Below are positions 51,701 through 59,629 of a DNA stretch of 64,000 nucleotides, in pieces. Position numbers and translations under genes: made by a program. This DNA is from F1-80-MAGs062 sp046345315. GTDB taxonomy: Bacteria; Planctomycetota; Planctomycetia; Planctomycetales; Planctomycetaceae. Under the pieces are notes generated by a model. It ran no database searches. It was not told the origin of the DNA and worked only from the letters and a program-made list of their open reading frames with translations. The stretch lies in NCBI GenBank assembly GCA_046345315.1, contig JBKDKA010000082.1, positions 1 through 64,000 of the forward strand, written 5' to 3'. Position 1 is the first letter of the stretch. Each line of letters starts with the position of its first letter.

Positions 51701-53110
51701 ATGTTTCAAGCCCCGCTGAAGACAACAGAATGCGTGTTCTGGCCGCTTTGTTTGATCACGCCCGTTTTCGTCGCAATGATTCTGGCAGGATGTGGTCGGT
51801 TACCTTCGCGCACGCCTGAAGAACAATCAACCGCGTCAACAACACCAATGTGGCCGCCACAGAAAAGCCCTCCAGTCACTCCGACGCGCGCTTCCCATGA
51901 TTTCAGCAAAGCACGAATCATCGACGGTTCTGCCGCACCCGTGGTGCAGTGGCCAGCCGCGTCAGACACTGCTGAACCAGCTCCAGTGATTGAAGTCAGT
52001 TCCAGTAAGGAACTCCGCTGGTCGGCAGAATTTCCGATCGCGACAACCCATGATCTGGCATGGTCGCCTGACGGGGAATTTCTGGCAGTAGGGGGCCGGC
52101 TGCACACAGACAAAGAGCTTTTCCATGCCCCGACGCTGCTGTATTCTCAAAACGGTACAGTTGTCGAGGAACTCGTCACTGACTACGCCACCGGCAATGG
52201 AAGCGGCGTTTCGGTCTCGGATCTGGAATGGTCGATCGATGGGACGGTTTTAGCAACCGCAGGAGGGCTCAATGCGTCGGCAACACTGTTTTTTCCGGCT
52301 GATCAGCGCAAGCTGGAGTTGACCAATATCGCCATATCGGTCCACGGCGTCAGGTGGTCCCCTGACGGCAAGTATGTGATTCTGACCACTGGCGATCAGG
52401 ACATGTATCTTTACGACGCCGAGGGCAATCGCCTGACTGTTGTCGGTCGGGCTTCGCCAACAGCCGACAGTCTCGCCTGGAATCCCGATGGAACAATGTT
52501 GGCGAGTTCTGATCCTCTCGGCGTCATGTTTTGGGGACTGCAGGAGAACGGATCCTCCGAGGATTCGAACAAATCCGTCTCGCTGGTCCCGCTGGTTCGA
52601 GTCACCCTTTCATCAGGAAAGGACATTAGCGCACTAACACTCGAGTGGAATCAGGATGGATCGCGACTGGCAGTGGGAGCATTCGACACTGGCGACGTCT
52701 GGCTGATTGATCGCGACGGTACACCCGTCGCAACACTGCGAGGGCATACGGAATCTGTCTGGCGGACCTGTTTTTCTGCCAAAGGCATTCTGGCAACGAC
52801 CTCTTCAGATGCCACAACTCGATTGTGGGACCAGGACGGAAACCCGATCGCTGTGCTGATCAGTGCGACACGCGAAGAAGAAATCCTCATCGATGTTGCT
52901 GCATGGTCCCCTGATGGTGAGCACCTGGCTGTCGCATCGCCGAATGACGTGATTCGCATCTACAGCAGCAGCGCAGTTCCGCTGGCAAACCTGCGAGGCC
53001 ATGCCGGCAATATCCAGGCCGTCAGCTGGCACCCGTCCGGACGTCGTCTTGCAAGTTCTGACGACAAGAAAGTGACGCACATCTGGGATCTGCCGGCTCA
53101 GCTGCCCTGA
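51701..53110 (+). CDS. WD40-repeat lipoprotein
   Basis: The 469-residue protein starts with a lipoprotein signal (LCLITPVFVAMILAGC, lipobox ILAGC) and a Pro/Ser/Thr-rich linker of about 60 residues. A WD40 propeller with at least seven blades follows: ATTHDLAWSPDGEFLAVGG, SDLEWSIDGTVLATAGG, VRWSPDGKYVILTTGD, SLAWNPDGTMLASSD, LEWNQDGSRLAVGAFDTGDVWL, ATTRLWDQDGNP, and a final AVSWHPSGRRLASSDDKKVTHIWD. It probably sits in the periplasm or outer membrane as a scaffold. It diverges from the Kelch/COG0523 operon across site 2, so a common regulator is possible. ATG at 51701. Confidence 0.85.
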   Translation: MFQAPLKTTECVFWPLCLITPVFVAMILAGCGRLPSRTPEEQSTASTTPMWPPQKSPPVTPTRASHDFSKARIIDGSAAPVVQWPAASDTAEPAPVIEVSSSKELRWSAEFPIATTHDLAWSPDGEFLAVGGRLHTDKELFHAPTLLYSQNGTVVEELVTDYATGNGSGVSVSDLEWSIDGTVLATAGGLNASATLFFPADQRKLELTNIAISVHGVRWSPDGKYVILTTGDQDMYLYDAEGNRLTVVGRASPTADSLAWNPDGTMLASSDPLGVMFWGLQENGSSEDSNKSVSLVPLVRVTLSSGKDISALTLEWNQDGSRLAVGAFDTGDVWLIDRDGTPVATLRGHTESVWRTCFSAKGILATTSSDATTRLWDQDGNPIAVLISATREEEILIDVAAWSPDGEHLAVASPNDVIRIYSSSAVPLANLRGHAGNIQAVSWHPSGRRLASSDDKKVTHIWDLPAQLP

Positions 53111-53255
53111 TGAAGGTCGCTTTCGTACGTTTCTCTGCAAAGAGACCTGCTTGGTGCCTTTGACGGTACGACCGAAAGCTGAAACTCAGCGCAGACACTT
53201 CACAGATGACAGGACTCATATCACAGAACGACAGCAAAGCTTCGCATTCTTTGGA

Positions 53256-54386
53256 TCACTCTGCCACCGCCCCGGCAACGGCATCTCCGGCGACTTCGCG
53301 AGGATGCGGTCGCACAGCGTGCCCCGGAAGCGACGTAAGGACAACACAAATGGTATCAGTTTCAGGATCTGCCCACGCCAGAGTTCCCGTCGAACCGGTA
53401 TGACCAAAGGTCCGTTCGGAGCACCCTCGGCTTCCGGCTTTAGCACCGACATGAAAACCAATACCACGAGGAATAAGACCTTCGGGATTGTGATTTCTGA
53501 TCATCAGCTGAGCCGTCTCGGGCTTGATGACGGCACCTCCAGCGTGAAGAAATTCATTCAGGAATCTCGCGAGATCCGGTGCTGACATATGCGTTCCTCC
53601 CCACGGTGCTCCGAGATTTCGCCAATAGCCGCTGTTCCAGTCCCAGCCGGCAGCATTCGGATCGCCACCGCCGGATTCCGGAGCGGCCGATTCCGTCTGC
53701 ACATCAACGAGATCTTCTCTGCGAAACTGCCCTGTTCCCTGAGCAGAACGTTTCAGGCTGAGCGGCCGGAACACGGTCTCGTCAACGAACTCTGAAATGG
53801 GTTTCCCGGTAATTCGTTCCGCGACGTGTGTCGCCAGAAGAATGCCCATACTGGAGTATTCGTAATGCCTTCCAGGCTGAAACTTCAATGGTGTTCGCAG
53901 GGCGTGTGCGATGAACTCATCCAGTCCCGCGTGTTTCGCACGAAGCTGGTTGTTTTCCTTCAGCTGGTCCGGCAACCCGGACACATGAGTCAGCAGATGG
54001 CGAATCGTGATGTCGTCGCGACCATCGCCTGTGAATTCAGGAATGATTTTCCGAAGGCGGTCGTCCAGTTGAAACAGGTGCTGATCAAACAGTGTCATCA
54101 GCGCAGTGACACAGACCGGTTTGGAAATTGAGCCGAGCAGGAACATCGAATCAGCAGATTTCGCGCCGCCGAAACAATGTGTGGCCGCTTCGTTTTTTTG
54201 AGCCACATGCAGCACAGCGGCCGCAACCTGCTGCGAATTAACAGCTGCATCCAGCACCGCAACCGCAGCATCCAGCCGACCTTTCCGAATATCCTTTCGG
54301 ATCAGCTTCCCGAATACAGATCCATATCCGGCAACCAACGGCATTGATGAAGTCACCATTCTCTTCATCCAGAAGCGTCGTCGCAT
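53256..54386 (-). CDS. Serine beta-lactamase-fold hydrolase (class C / esterase type)
   Basis: The 376-residue protein is of the beta-lactamase/penicillin-binding-protein-like serine hydrolase family. Motif I is GSISKPV (Ser-x-x-Lys) near residue 85. Motif II is YEYSSMG (Tyr-Ser-Ser in place of Tyr-x-Asn) near 180. Motif III is HTGSTGT (His-Thr-Gly) near 335. ITIRHLLTHVSGLPD and GTHMSAPDLARFLNEFLHAGG are further landmarks. A long N-terminal segment is only weakly hydrophobic, so export is uncertain. The substrate (esters, peptides or amides) is unknown; beta-lactam resistance should not be inferred. The ATG at 54386 was preferred over the GTG at 54398 because GAGAAA precedes it. Confidence 0.83.
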   Translation of the reverse strand: MRRRFWMKRMVTSSMPLVAGYGSVFGKLIRKDIRKGRLDAAVAVLDAAVNSQQVAAAVLHVAQKNEAATHCFGGAKSADSMFLLGSISKPVCVTALMTLFDQHLFQLDDRLRKIIPEFTGDGRDDITIRHLLTHVSGLPDQLKENNQLRAKHAGLDEFIAHALRTPLKFQPGRHYEYSSMGILLATHVAERITGKPISEFVDETVFRPLSLKRSAQGTGQFRREDLVDVQTESAAPESGGGDPNAAGWDWNSGYWRNLGAPWGGTHMSAPDLARFLNEFLHAGGAVIKPETAQLMIRNHNPEGLIPRGIGFHVGAKAGSRGCSERTFGHTGSTGTLAWADPETDTICVVLTSLPGHAVRPHPREVAGDAVAGAVAE

Positions 54387-55437
54387 AGTGTTTCTCACAG
54401 AACCACGGTAGACCCCGGTTTTCGAAGCAGAGGATATTGCACTTTATTCGATTCGTGGGCTGCGTTCCACAGGTGATGTCGGCAGGCAGCTTCCGGTTCA
54501 TTCTGGAAGACACGTCAGTGAACGACAATCGAGGCCGGTTTACGAAAACGAAGGCCGTTGCTGGAATCCTTCGGACGCCAATCCGCCACACTCGGTGCGG
54601 CAGGCAGTCTCGCCAGCGTGGGACTGGTGCCTCCTGATTCATTCTCTGCCACCCGGGTTTATCCCGGTGGATTCGGGCTTCTGCACTAACTTCACATGCG
54701 ATCTGTTTCCCGAGTGGAACATGAGCTGCTTGCGTAAACGGCTTTTCGTTTCAGTGCAAATATTCCGAAAAGGTTTGAGTGTCGTAGTGCAAAGGCCTTT
54801 TTCCACCGAGGTGAACTCGGTGGCGAAGGACATATGAAATAACACTCCGTTGCACTGCTGGCGGCCCCGGATTGCGATCCACAGAACAGTCCCGGTACGA
54901 TATCAGAGGCCGTCAGACGCTGCTTGTGTCCCATGAAGGCGTGGTGACTTCGTTTCAGTACGATGACACGCCTCACGGTAACGGGCGGCTCATTGAATAA
55001 CAGCTCTTTGACAATCGGACGCAACACAACGGTAGAATCCCCGTCGACCCCGCGTCAGAGGAGCGACAGAGGAGCGACAGCTGACAGCTACCCTCGACCT
55101 TGTGCCGGCGGAGCTATAATTCACGGCTACCGTCGGCCTCGTGCCGGCGGAGCCCATAACTGACAGCTACCCACACGATGAATAAGCATCGGGAGGGCTC
55201 CGTCTGGCTTGCCCAGGCGGAACCGGCGATTCGGACGCCGCCCCCGCTCAATTCGCTGCATCCGCCCGGGTAAACCGGACGGAGAGCTAACCGCCGCAGG
55301 CCGTTCTGTAGCTGCCAATTGTAGCCTCCGCCGGCACGAGGCCGACGGAAGGCTGTCTTCAATGTCGCGGGATGAGATGCCTCGAAAAGCGATAACACTC
55401 AATGGCGGCACTGCTCATGCTGCCGGGCGAGATGGCG
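54387..55437. other. Long intergenic region with repeats
   Basis: No gene is supported in this 1.05 kb. A short hairpin CCACCGAGgtgaaCTCGGTGG lies at about 54802-54822. The segment 55093-55348 is a repeat cluster (separate entry). Open frames here change frame with every repeat unit and have no ribosome sites or family features. It is the least gene-like stretch of the window. Confidence 0.5.
55093..55348. repeat. Inverted and direct repeats around CTCGTGCCGGCGGAG
   Basis: A 23-bp perfect inverted pair, CCGTCGGCCTCGTGCCGGCGGAG at 55130-55152 and its complement at 55326-55348, is separated by 173 bp. A related direct copy (CTCGACCTTGTGCCGGCGGAG) begins near 55093. Units are followed by TGACAGCTAC as in the 47.5-kb cluster. 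The 173-bp interior includes GC-rich hairpin words but no coding sequence. Confidence 0.75.
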
Positions 55438-55899
55438 TCATTCGTTGGCTGACCCGAGACATCCGGTACATTCGCCTCGGATGAGCAGTTCGCTGATGCG
55501 ACCGATGCGACCCACGGTGCGTTTCAGAACCGTGGAGACTTCCACGGCGCTCAGGCATTCAATATGACCACATTCCGTGCAGACGAAGTGCGGGTGTCCG
55601 TGCTGATCCGGGTGTTCCGGATCGCGCACTTCGAAGCGCCAGACATGGTCACCCAGCTCGGTGCGATTCACCAGGCCGACTTCCGTCAGATCTGACAGGT
55701 TTCGAAAAACAGTCGCCTTATCAAAGCCCTGAGGCACCAGTGTGTCTGCCAGATCGGCGTGAGTCATGGGAGACTTCGCGGCGCGCAATTCCTGCAGGGC
55801 GGCGATGCGTGCCGGAGTCGCTCGGACACCTGCACTGCGAATCAACTGCCGGATCTCTTCGACTTCCTGCGGATTACTCCGTCGATTTCTCGCCACCAT
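55438..55899 (-). CDS. Fur-family metalloregulator, probable Zur
   Basis: The 153-residue protein is a dimeric DNA-binding repressor. It has a winged helix in the first 80 residues (RATPARIAALQELRAAKSPMTHADL and DKATVFRNLSDLTEVGLVNR) and a dimerisation domain with the metal-site motif HGHPHFVCTECGHIECL. A C-terminal CTGC is the second half of a structural CxxC/CxxC zinc site. Fur, Zur, PerR and Mur cannot be told apart from these motifs alone. The surrounding COG0523 and ZnuABC genes make Zur the best guess. The ATG at 55899 has GAGG 5 bases upstream. It appears monocistronic. Confidence 0.88.
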   Translation of the reverse strand: MVARNRRSNPQEVEEIRQLIRSAGVRATPARIAALQELRAAKSPMTHADLADTLVPQGFDKATVFRNLSDLTEVGLVNRTELGDHVWRFEVRDPEHPDQHGHPHFVCTECGHIECLSAVEVSTVLKRTVGRIGRISELLIRGECTGCLGSANE

Positions 55900-56277
55900 A
55901 AATGCCTCAACCCTGTGACCATTCCCCACCATTCTGATCTCGCGGCCCTCATTCTAGATCGCAATGAGTAACACGTCTACCTGCTTCTGACGGCTGCTGC
56001 TGTCATCCGGCCATGATGAGTCGATCCTGAATGTGAAAAAGCACAGACGGGTACGCCAATCCATCGAACCTCGAACTTGGTATGCCTCCGATTCGCTTTT
56101 CACACTCGACACCAATGATCTGGATGACAGCACATGCTCTCCTGACATTCGCAGCAAAGTATGGCTCGTTACTGCTCCAAATGGTTTCAAAACCGGGACT
56201 GGCTCCCGATGGATGCGTTGCTTTCCTTCAAATTCTACAAGTGCGAGGGTGCCTGTCCCGGTTTTTGGAACTGCGCT
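55900..56277. other. Intergenic region before the fur-family gene
   Basis: The region has no supported gene. It holds the promoter of the fur-family gene and, at 56185-56270, repeat copy E, which ends 8 bp from the stop codon of the ferredoxin gene and may act as its transcript end. No TGCA-N7-TGCA site was seen here. Confidence 0.4.
56185..56270 (-). repeat. 85-bp palindromic repeat, copy E
   Basis: It begins TTTCAAAACCGGGACTGGCTCCC and ends GTGCCTGTCCCGGTTTTTGGAA on the plus strand, a well-preserved palindrome. The interior CAAATTCTACAAGTGCGAGGGTGCC is close to copies A and D. It lies 8 bp beyond the stop of the 56278-56706 gene. Confidence 0.88.
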
Positions 56278-56706
56278 CTACTTCCCAGCGCCGGCAAACC
56301 GCTGGAACTGAAAAGGAATTAGTTCGTCTGGCAATGGCAGCAGGCGAGTTTCTGCCTGACAGGATTCGGCCCACGCGATCAAAGATTCATAGTGAGTCAG
56401 CTCCGAAAGCCCTCCAAACCACGTACCCGGTCCGCTGGCTGGCAGGAAGAACACGACGTTGGCCACGTCACAAGGTCCGAGGCAGCCACTGATCGTTAAC
56501 TGGATCGTGTCATTCAGGCGCAGTTCTTTCCAGCGAGCTTTGATCTGATCCTTCGGCCAGGGAGGAAATCCTCGATCCGTCCGCCCGCAGCAGCAGCCTT
56601 CGCAGAAGATGAGCTGCCCCAGCACTTCGCTCCGCCGAGTCACCACTTCCTGTCCGTTGCGGATGGCGTCGCGCAGTTTCTGTGACTGAGCATTCAGGGA
56701 AGTCAT
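56278..56706 (-). CDS. [2Fe-2S] thioredoxin-like ferredoxin (CobW-associated)
   Basis: The 142-residue protein is of the (2Fe-2S) ferredoxin/thioredoxin-like type: FCEGCCCGRTDRG near residue 40 and the second pair ISGCLGPCD near 82 give four cluster Cys, with one extra Cys in CEGCCCG. The C-terminal part (SLIAWAESC) completes the fold. The start ATG at 56706 overlaps the stop codon of the WD40 gene by one base (TGATG), so translation is coupled. It is the last gene of the series 98-residue protein, COG0523, WD40, ferredoxin. The role is probably redox sensing or electron supply to the metallochaperone system; this is inference. Confidence 0.8.
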   Translation of the reverse strand: MTSLNAQSQKLRDAIRNGQEVVTRRSEVLGQLIFCEGCCCGRTDRGFPPWPKDQIKARWKELRLNDTIQLTISGCLGPCDVANVVFFLPASGPGTWFGGLSELTHYESLIAWAESCQAETRLLPLPDELIPFQFQRFAGAGK

Positions 56707-57737
56707 CAGCATGAGACTCCAGAGCACGTGATGACTCCACTTTTTTCACCGATCGCGAAGCTCTGATCGTCCGGTGACCACACAAGTCGACTGACTGCTG
56801 AGTCGCACTGCTGCATGAAGAACGGCGTCGAATGCGTCAGCGGTGACCACACAAGAACGCGGCCATCAGCATCCGACGAAGCGATCTCATCGCCTCGATG
56901 CCGAAACGCAAGCTGTGTGATCCGCGTCGAGTGACCTTCAAGCATCTTCGGCTCGCGTCCTTCGGGACCAGAACCGCTGCAGTCCCAGAGCACAATCGTA
57001 TCGCTGCCTCCGGTGGCCAGGAAATTGCCCGTGTGGTGCCAGGACAGCTCGAGCACCTTCAGAGCGAATCCGGACATCTGAGAATCCCGACCTGTCTTCA
57101 CGTACCAGAGATGAACCGACGAATCCTGTTCCCCGGTCACAAGACACCTGCCCGTGGGGCTCCATGCCAGGGCCAGACTGGAACCTTTCCACTCCAGCTT
57201 CCGCATTGGCTTGCCCGGAATGTGCAGCGTGACGCCAAAGTACGCTGCAACCGCCACAGCACTGCCGTCCGGATTCCAGCCGATATCGGCGATCGTACTC
57301 TCGTGTTGTGAGGAACCGTAAACGACGTTGCCATCCGGCGTATACCATCGCAGACTCTTTCCGGCAGCCACAGCAAGGTGTGTCCCCTGAGGCCGCCATG
57401 CGACGCGAACTCCCCACGCGCCACCGGCATCAAGTTCCCGAATCAGTCTGCGAGATTCTGCATTCCACAATCGGACAACCCCGTCATGGCCAATGCTGGC
57501 GAACTCAGCAGTGCCCGGTCTCCACGAAACAGAGACGCCACCGCCGGAGTGTTCCCCCAGACAGAGCAGGGCACCGTCGGGATGAGAACATAACCAGACC
57601 TGACCGCTGACGGAAATCGCAGCCAGGAACCGTCCGTCGGAGGACCACGCCAGGTCGTGAACATAGTCAGCAATGTCGACTCGCCATGTTTCACTGAGCT
57701 GACGGTCGCGAAGTCGCGCCGATTTCAGACGAGACAT
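56706..57737 (-). CDS. Cytoplasmic WD40-repeat protein
   Basis: The 343-residue protein has no signal peptide and a clear seven-bladed WD40 propeller. The blades read VHDLAWSSDGRFLAAISVSGQVWL, VSWRPGTAEFASIGHDGVVRLWN, VAWRPQGTHLAVAAGKSLRWY, IGWNPDGSAVAVAAYFGVT, ALAWSPTGRCLVTGEQDSSVHLW, LSWHHTGNFLATGGSDTIVLWD and LAFRHRGDEIASSDADGRVLVW. It starts inside the 3' end of the COG0523 gene (13-bp overlap) and ends at the ferredoxin start. It is therefore probably a scaffold in a complex with both. The WD40 lipoprotein at 51701 is a separate, exported propeller. Confidence 0.87.
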   Translation of the reverse strand: MSRLKSARLRDRQLSETWRVDIADYVHDLAWSSDGRFLAAISVSGQVWLCSHPDGALLCLGEHSGGGVSVSWRPGTAEFASIGHDGVVRLWNAESRRLIRELDAGGAWGVRVAWRPQGTHLAVAAGKSLRWYTPDGNVVYGSSQHESTIADIGWNPDGSAVAVAAYFGVTLHIPGKPMRKLEWKGSSLALAWSPTGRCLVTGEQDSSVHLWYVKTGRDSQMSGFALKVLELSWHHTGNFLATGGSDTIVLWDCSGSGPEGREPKMLEGHSTRITQLAFRHRGDEIASSDADGRVLVWSPLTHSTPFFMQQCDSAVSRLVWSPDDQSFAIGEKSGVITCSGVSC

Positions 57738-59071
57738 GCTTCAAACTCCGCATTCAGAGCATCTCGATCCAGATTGCGACCGATAAAGATCAGGGTATTT
57801 TTGCGAGGCTGCTCTCCCCAGAGTCGATCCGGGCGGCCATCGAACAGCATGTGGACGCCCTGAAACACGTAACGTTCCGGCATCCCTCGAAAACTCAGAA
57901 TCCCTTTCATGCGAAAGATGTCGGTTCCCTGAGTCGCAAGCAGCGTCCGCAGCCAGACCTGAAATTTCTCCAGATCGAGGTCACCACCAGTGGTTATGCC
58001 GACTGAGGTAATCTCCTCATCGTGTTCGTGGTCCGGCTTATATTCGCGAGTCACCACTGGAATCTGCAATGTCCCGTCGGCAGCCTTCAGCACTGCGGTA
58101 AACTCATCCGGATGATGCTCCGTGAACAGCACGTAGGCGCCCTGTTCGGAGATAAACACGGGGAAATCAGCAGGAGTCGACTCAAGCGGCAAATGATAAA
58201 GACGATCTCCCGGCCGGAGCAGCTCACCGGGCTCAACGTGATGCTCATCGCATGAGAAACTGAGCACCGCCGGCTCAACCGTATCTCGCATGCCGGCATC
58301 TGTCGCCTGAGCGGCTTTTCGGAGCACAGCATTCATTGCCGGATCCGGTCCCTCGTTCATCGCGAAGAAATACATACCCGGAGCCAGCTGATACAGGCCG
58401 CTCCATTCGAATGGATACTCCGGTTCCAGAAACTTCGGATCCGTTTCCAGAGCACGATCGAGGTCGAATCCGCCGAGGTTCAGAATCCGATCCATTTCAA
58501 TTGCGGCATCTCGCGTTCGATAGATCTTCGCCGCAGAATTCATGCTGCGAATCCGTGCCTCGAGTGCATCAAGGTCGGAAGATTTCACCAGATCGACCTT
58601 ATTCAGCAGGATGACGTCGGCGAACGCAATCTGTTCACGAACCTCGTCGGAATCATCCATGTGCTGCAGCACGTGATGCGCATCCACCAGAGTCACAACA
58701 CCGTCGAGACTGAGCTGTGACTGGATTTCATCGTCCATGAAGAATGTCTGAGCCACGGGGCCGGGGTCCGCGAGTCCTGTTGTTTCGATCATGATGTGAT
58801 CGAAACGCTCACGGCGTTTCATGAGATTGCCGAGAATTCGGATCAGATCACCTCGCACGGTGCAGCAGATGCACCCGTTGTTCATCTCGAAGATTTCTTC
58901 TTCCGCACCGATCACCAGGTCATTGTCGACCCCGACTTCACCAAACTCGTTTTCGATGACCGCAATTCGCTTTCCGTGCTGCTCCGTCAGAATCCGATTC
59001 AGCAAAGTCGTTTTGCCGGAACCCAGAAAACCTGTCAGCACAGTGACCGGAACTTTTTGATGTGTCGCCAT
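57725..59071 (-). CDS. COG0523/CobW-family GTPase with inserted domain (second copy)
   Basis: The 448-residue protein has the GTPase core complete: GFLGSGKTTLLNRIL near residue 15, MNNGCICCTVRGDLIR near 70, IMIETTGLADPGPVAQ near 95 and LLNKVDLVKSSDL near 158. Between about residues 215 and 340 an extra domain is inserted (FEWSGLYQLAPGMYFFAMNEG, CDEHHVEPGELLRPGDRLYHL, GAYVLFTEHHPDEF). Its His-pairs could bind metal. The CobW C-terminal domain follows (GDLDLEKFQVWLRTLL, FQGVHMLFDGRPDRLWG). It is coupled to WD40 and ferredoxin genes. AAGGAG lies 11 bases before the ATG. Confidence 0.9.
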   Translation of the reverse strand: MATHQKVPVTVLTGFLGSGKTTLLNRILTEQHGKRIAVIENEFGEVGVDNDLVIGAEEEIFEMNNGCICCTVRGDLIRILGNLMKRRERFDHIMIETTGLADPGPVAQTFFMDDEIQSQLSLDGVVTLVDAHHVLQHMDDSDEVREQIAFADVILLNKVDLVKSSDLDALEARIRSMNSAAKIYRTRDAAIEMDRILNLGGFDLDRALETDPKFLEPEYPFEWSGLYQLAPGMYFFAMNEGPDPAMNAVLRKAAQATDAGMRDTVEPAVLSFSCDEHHVEPGELLRPGDRLYHLPLESTPADFPVFISEQGAYVLFTEHHPDEFTAVLKAADGTLQIPVVTREYKPDHEHDEEITSVGITTGGDLDLEKFQVWLRTLLATQGTDIFRMKGILSFRGMPERYVFQGVHMLFDGRPDRLWGEQPRKNTLIFIGRNLDRDALNAEFEACLV

Positions 59072-59147
59072 GAAATGAAATGCTCCTTACCGGGAGATAA
59101 ATGAAGATTTCGAGGTATCACGTTTGTTCTTGAGCTATTCAGGGCGC

Positions 59148-59444
59148 TCAATCCGGACACCGCCAGTCCTGAGGATGCCATTCGCCTGACACGTCGGCCA
59201 GACTCTCGACGTCTTCCTGCGTCACCAGTGTCAAAGGTTTCGCGATCTTCCACTGCCTGGGACGATCGTTTTCACTGAGGATCGCGATGATGGTTTCTAC
59301 GGGAGGACAGCCGGGGTCCCGACATTCCACCTGTCGCACCATCACAAATGAGTCGGCCGGCACATCCAGAACACGACAAGCCCATCCGCGTACGACTGCC
59401 AGTTGTTCCGGATCTGCTCTCGAACTGCCGCTGAACAGAATCAT
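59148..59444 (-). CDS. 98-residue protein, first gene of the COG0523 operon
   Basis: The protein has a conserved-looking core: a helix (DPEQLAVVRGWACRVL), the segment VMVRQVECRDPGCPPVETIIAI with CRDPGCPP (two Cys flanking Asp-Pro-Gly), and KPLTLVTQEDVESL. From memory, short proteins with an ExGCPPxET-type motif often neighbour COG0523 genes; their function is not known to me. There is no signal peptide. The ATG at 59444 starts the conserved part; an ATG at 59486 adds 14 residues. It is followed after 76 bp by the COG0523 gene and diverges from znuA across site 3. Confidence 0.7.
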   Translation of the reverse strand: MILFSGSSRADPEQLAVVRGWACRVLDVPADSFVMVRQVECRDPGCPPVETIIAILSENDRPRQWKIAKPLTLVTQEDVESLADVSGEWHPQDWRCPD

Positions 59445-59498
59445 ATTCCTGCATCCCCCCGATAAACCACTTACAGACTTCAGCACTTATTTTTCATC

Positions 59499-59513
59499 TG
59501 CATACCGATTGCA
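59499..59513. promoter_or_regulatory. Candidate Zur-type operator, site 3
   Basis: The sequence is TGCA-TACCGAT-TGCA in the AT-rich space between two divergent units: the 98-residue protein/COG0523 operon (start 55 bp away) and znuA (start 116 bp away). It is nearly identical to site 2. Position and palindromy fit a shared metal-responsive operator; this is inference. Confidence 0.55.
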
Positions 59514-59629
59514 CAAATAATATCACTGCATATGATGAGTTCAAGTCGGAAGAACAAGATCCGTGATATGCTCGCAACCCTGATCGCGGGCGTATCGCCA
59601 GTCGTTCCATACAGAAGGGTGGCTGTCAG

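Noticed and set aside
53256..54386. Beta-lactamase conferring resistance
   Set aside because: The Tyr-Ser-Ser and His-Thr-Gly motifs fit esterase/peptidase-type members of the fold; resistance cannot be inferred.
54415..54440. CCCCGGTTTTCGAAG as a sixth copy of the 85-bp palindrome
   Set aside because: Only one end-like word is present; neither interior nor opposite end could be found.
55114..55484. Open frames of about 90 codons on both strands
   Set aside because: They lie in the inverted repeat cluster and have no start signals or conserved features.
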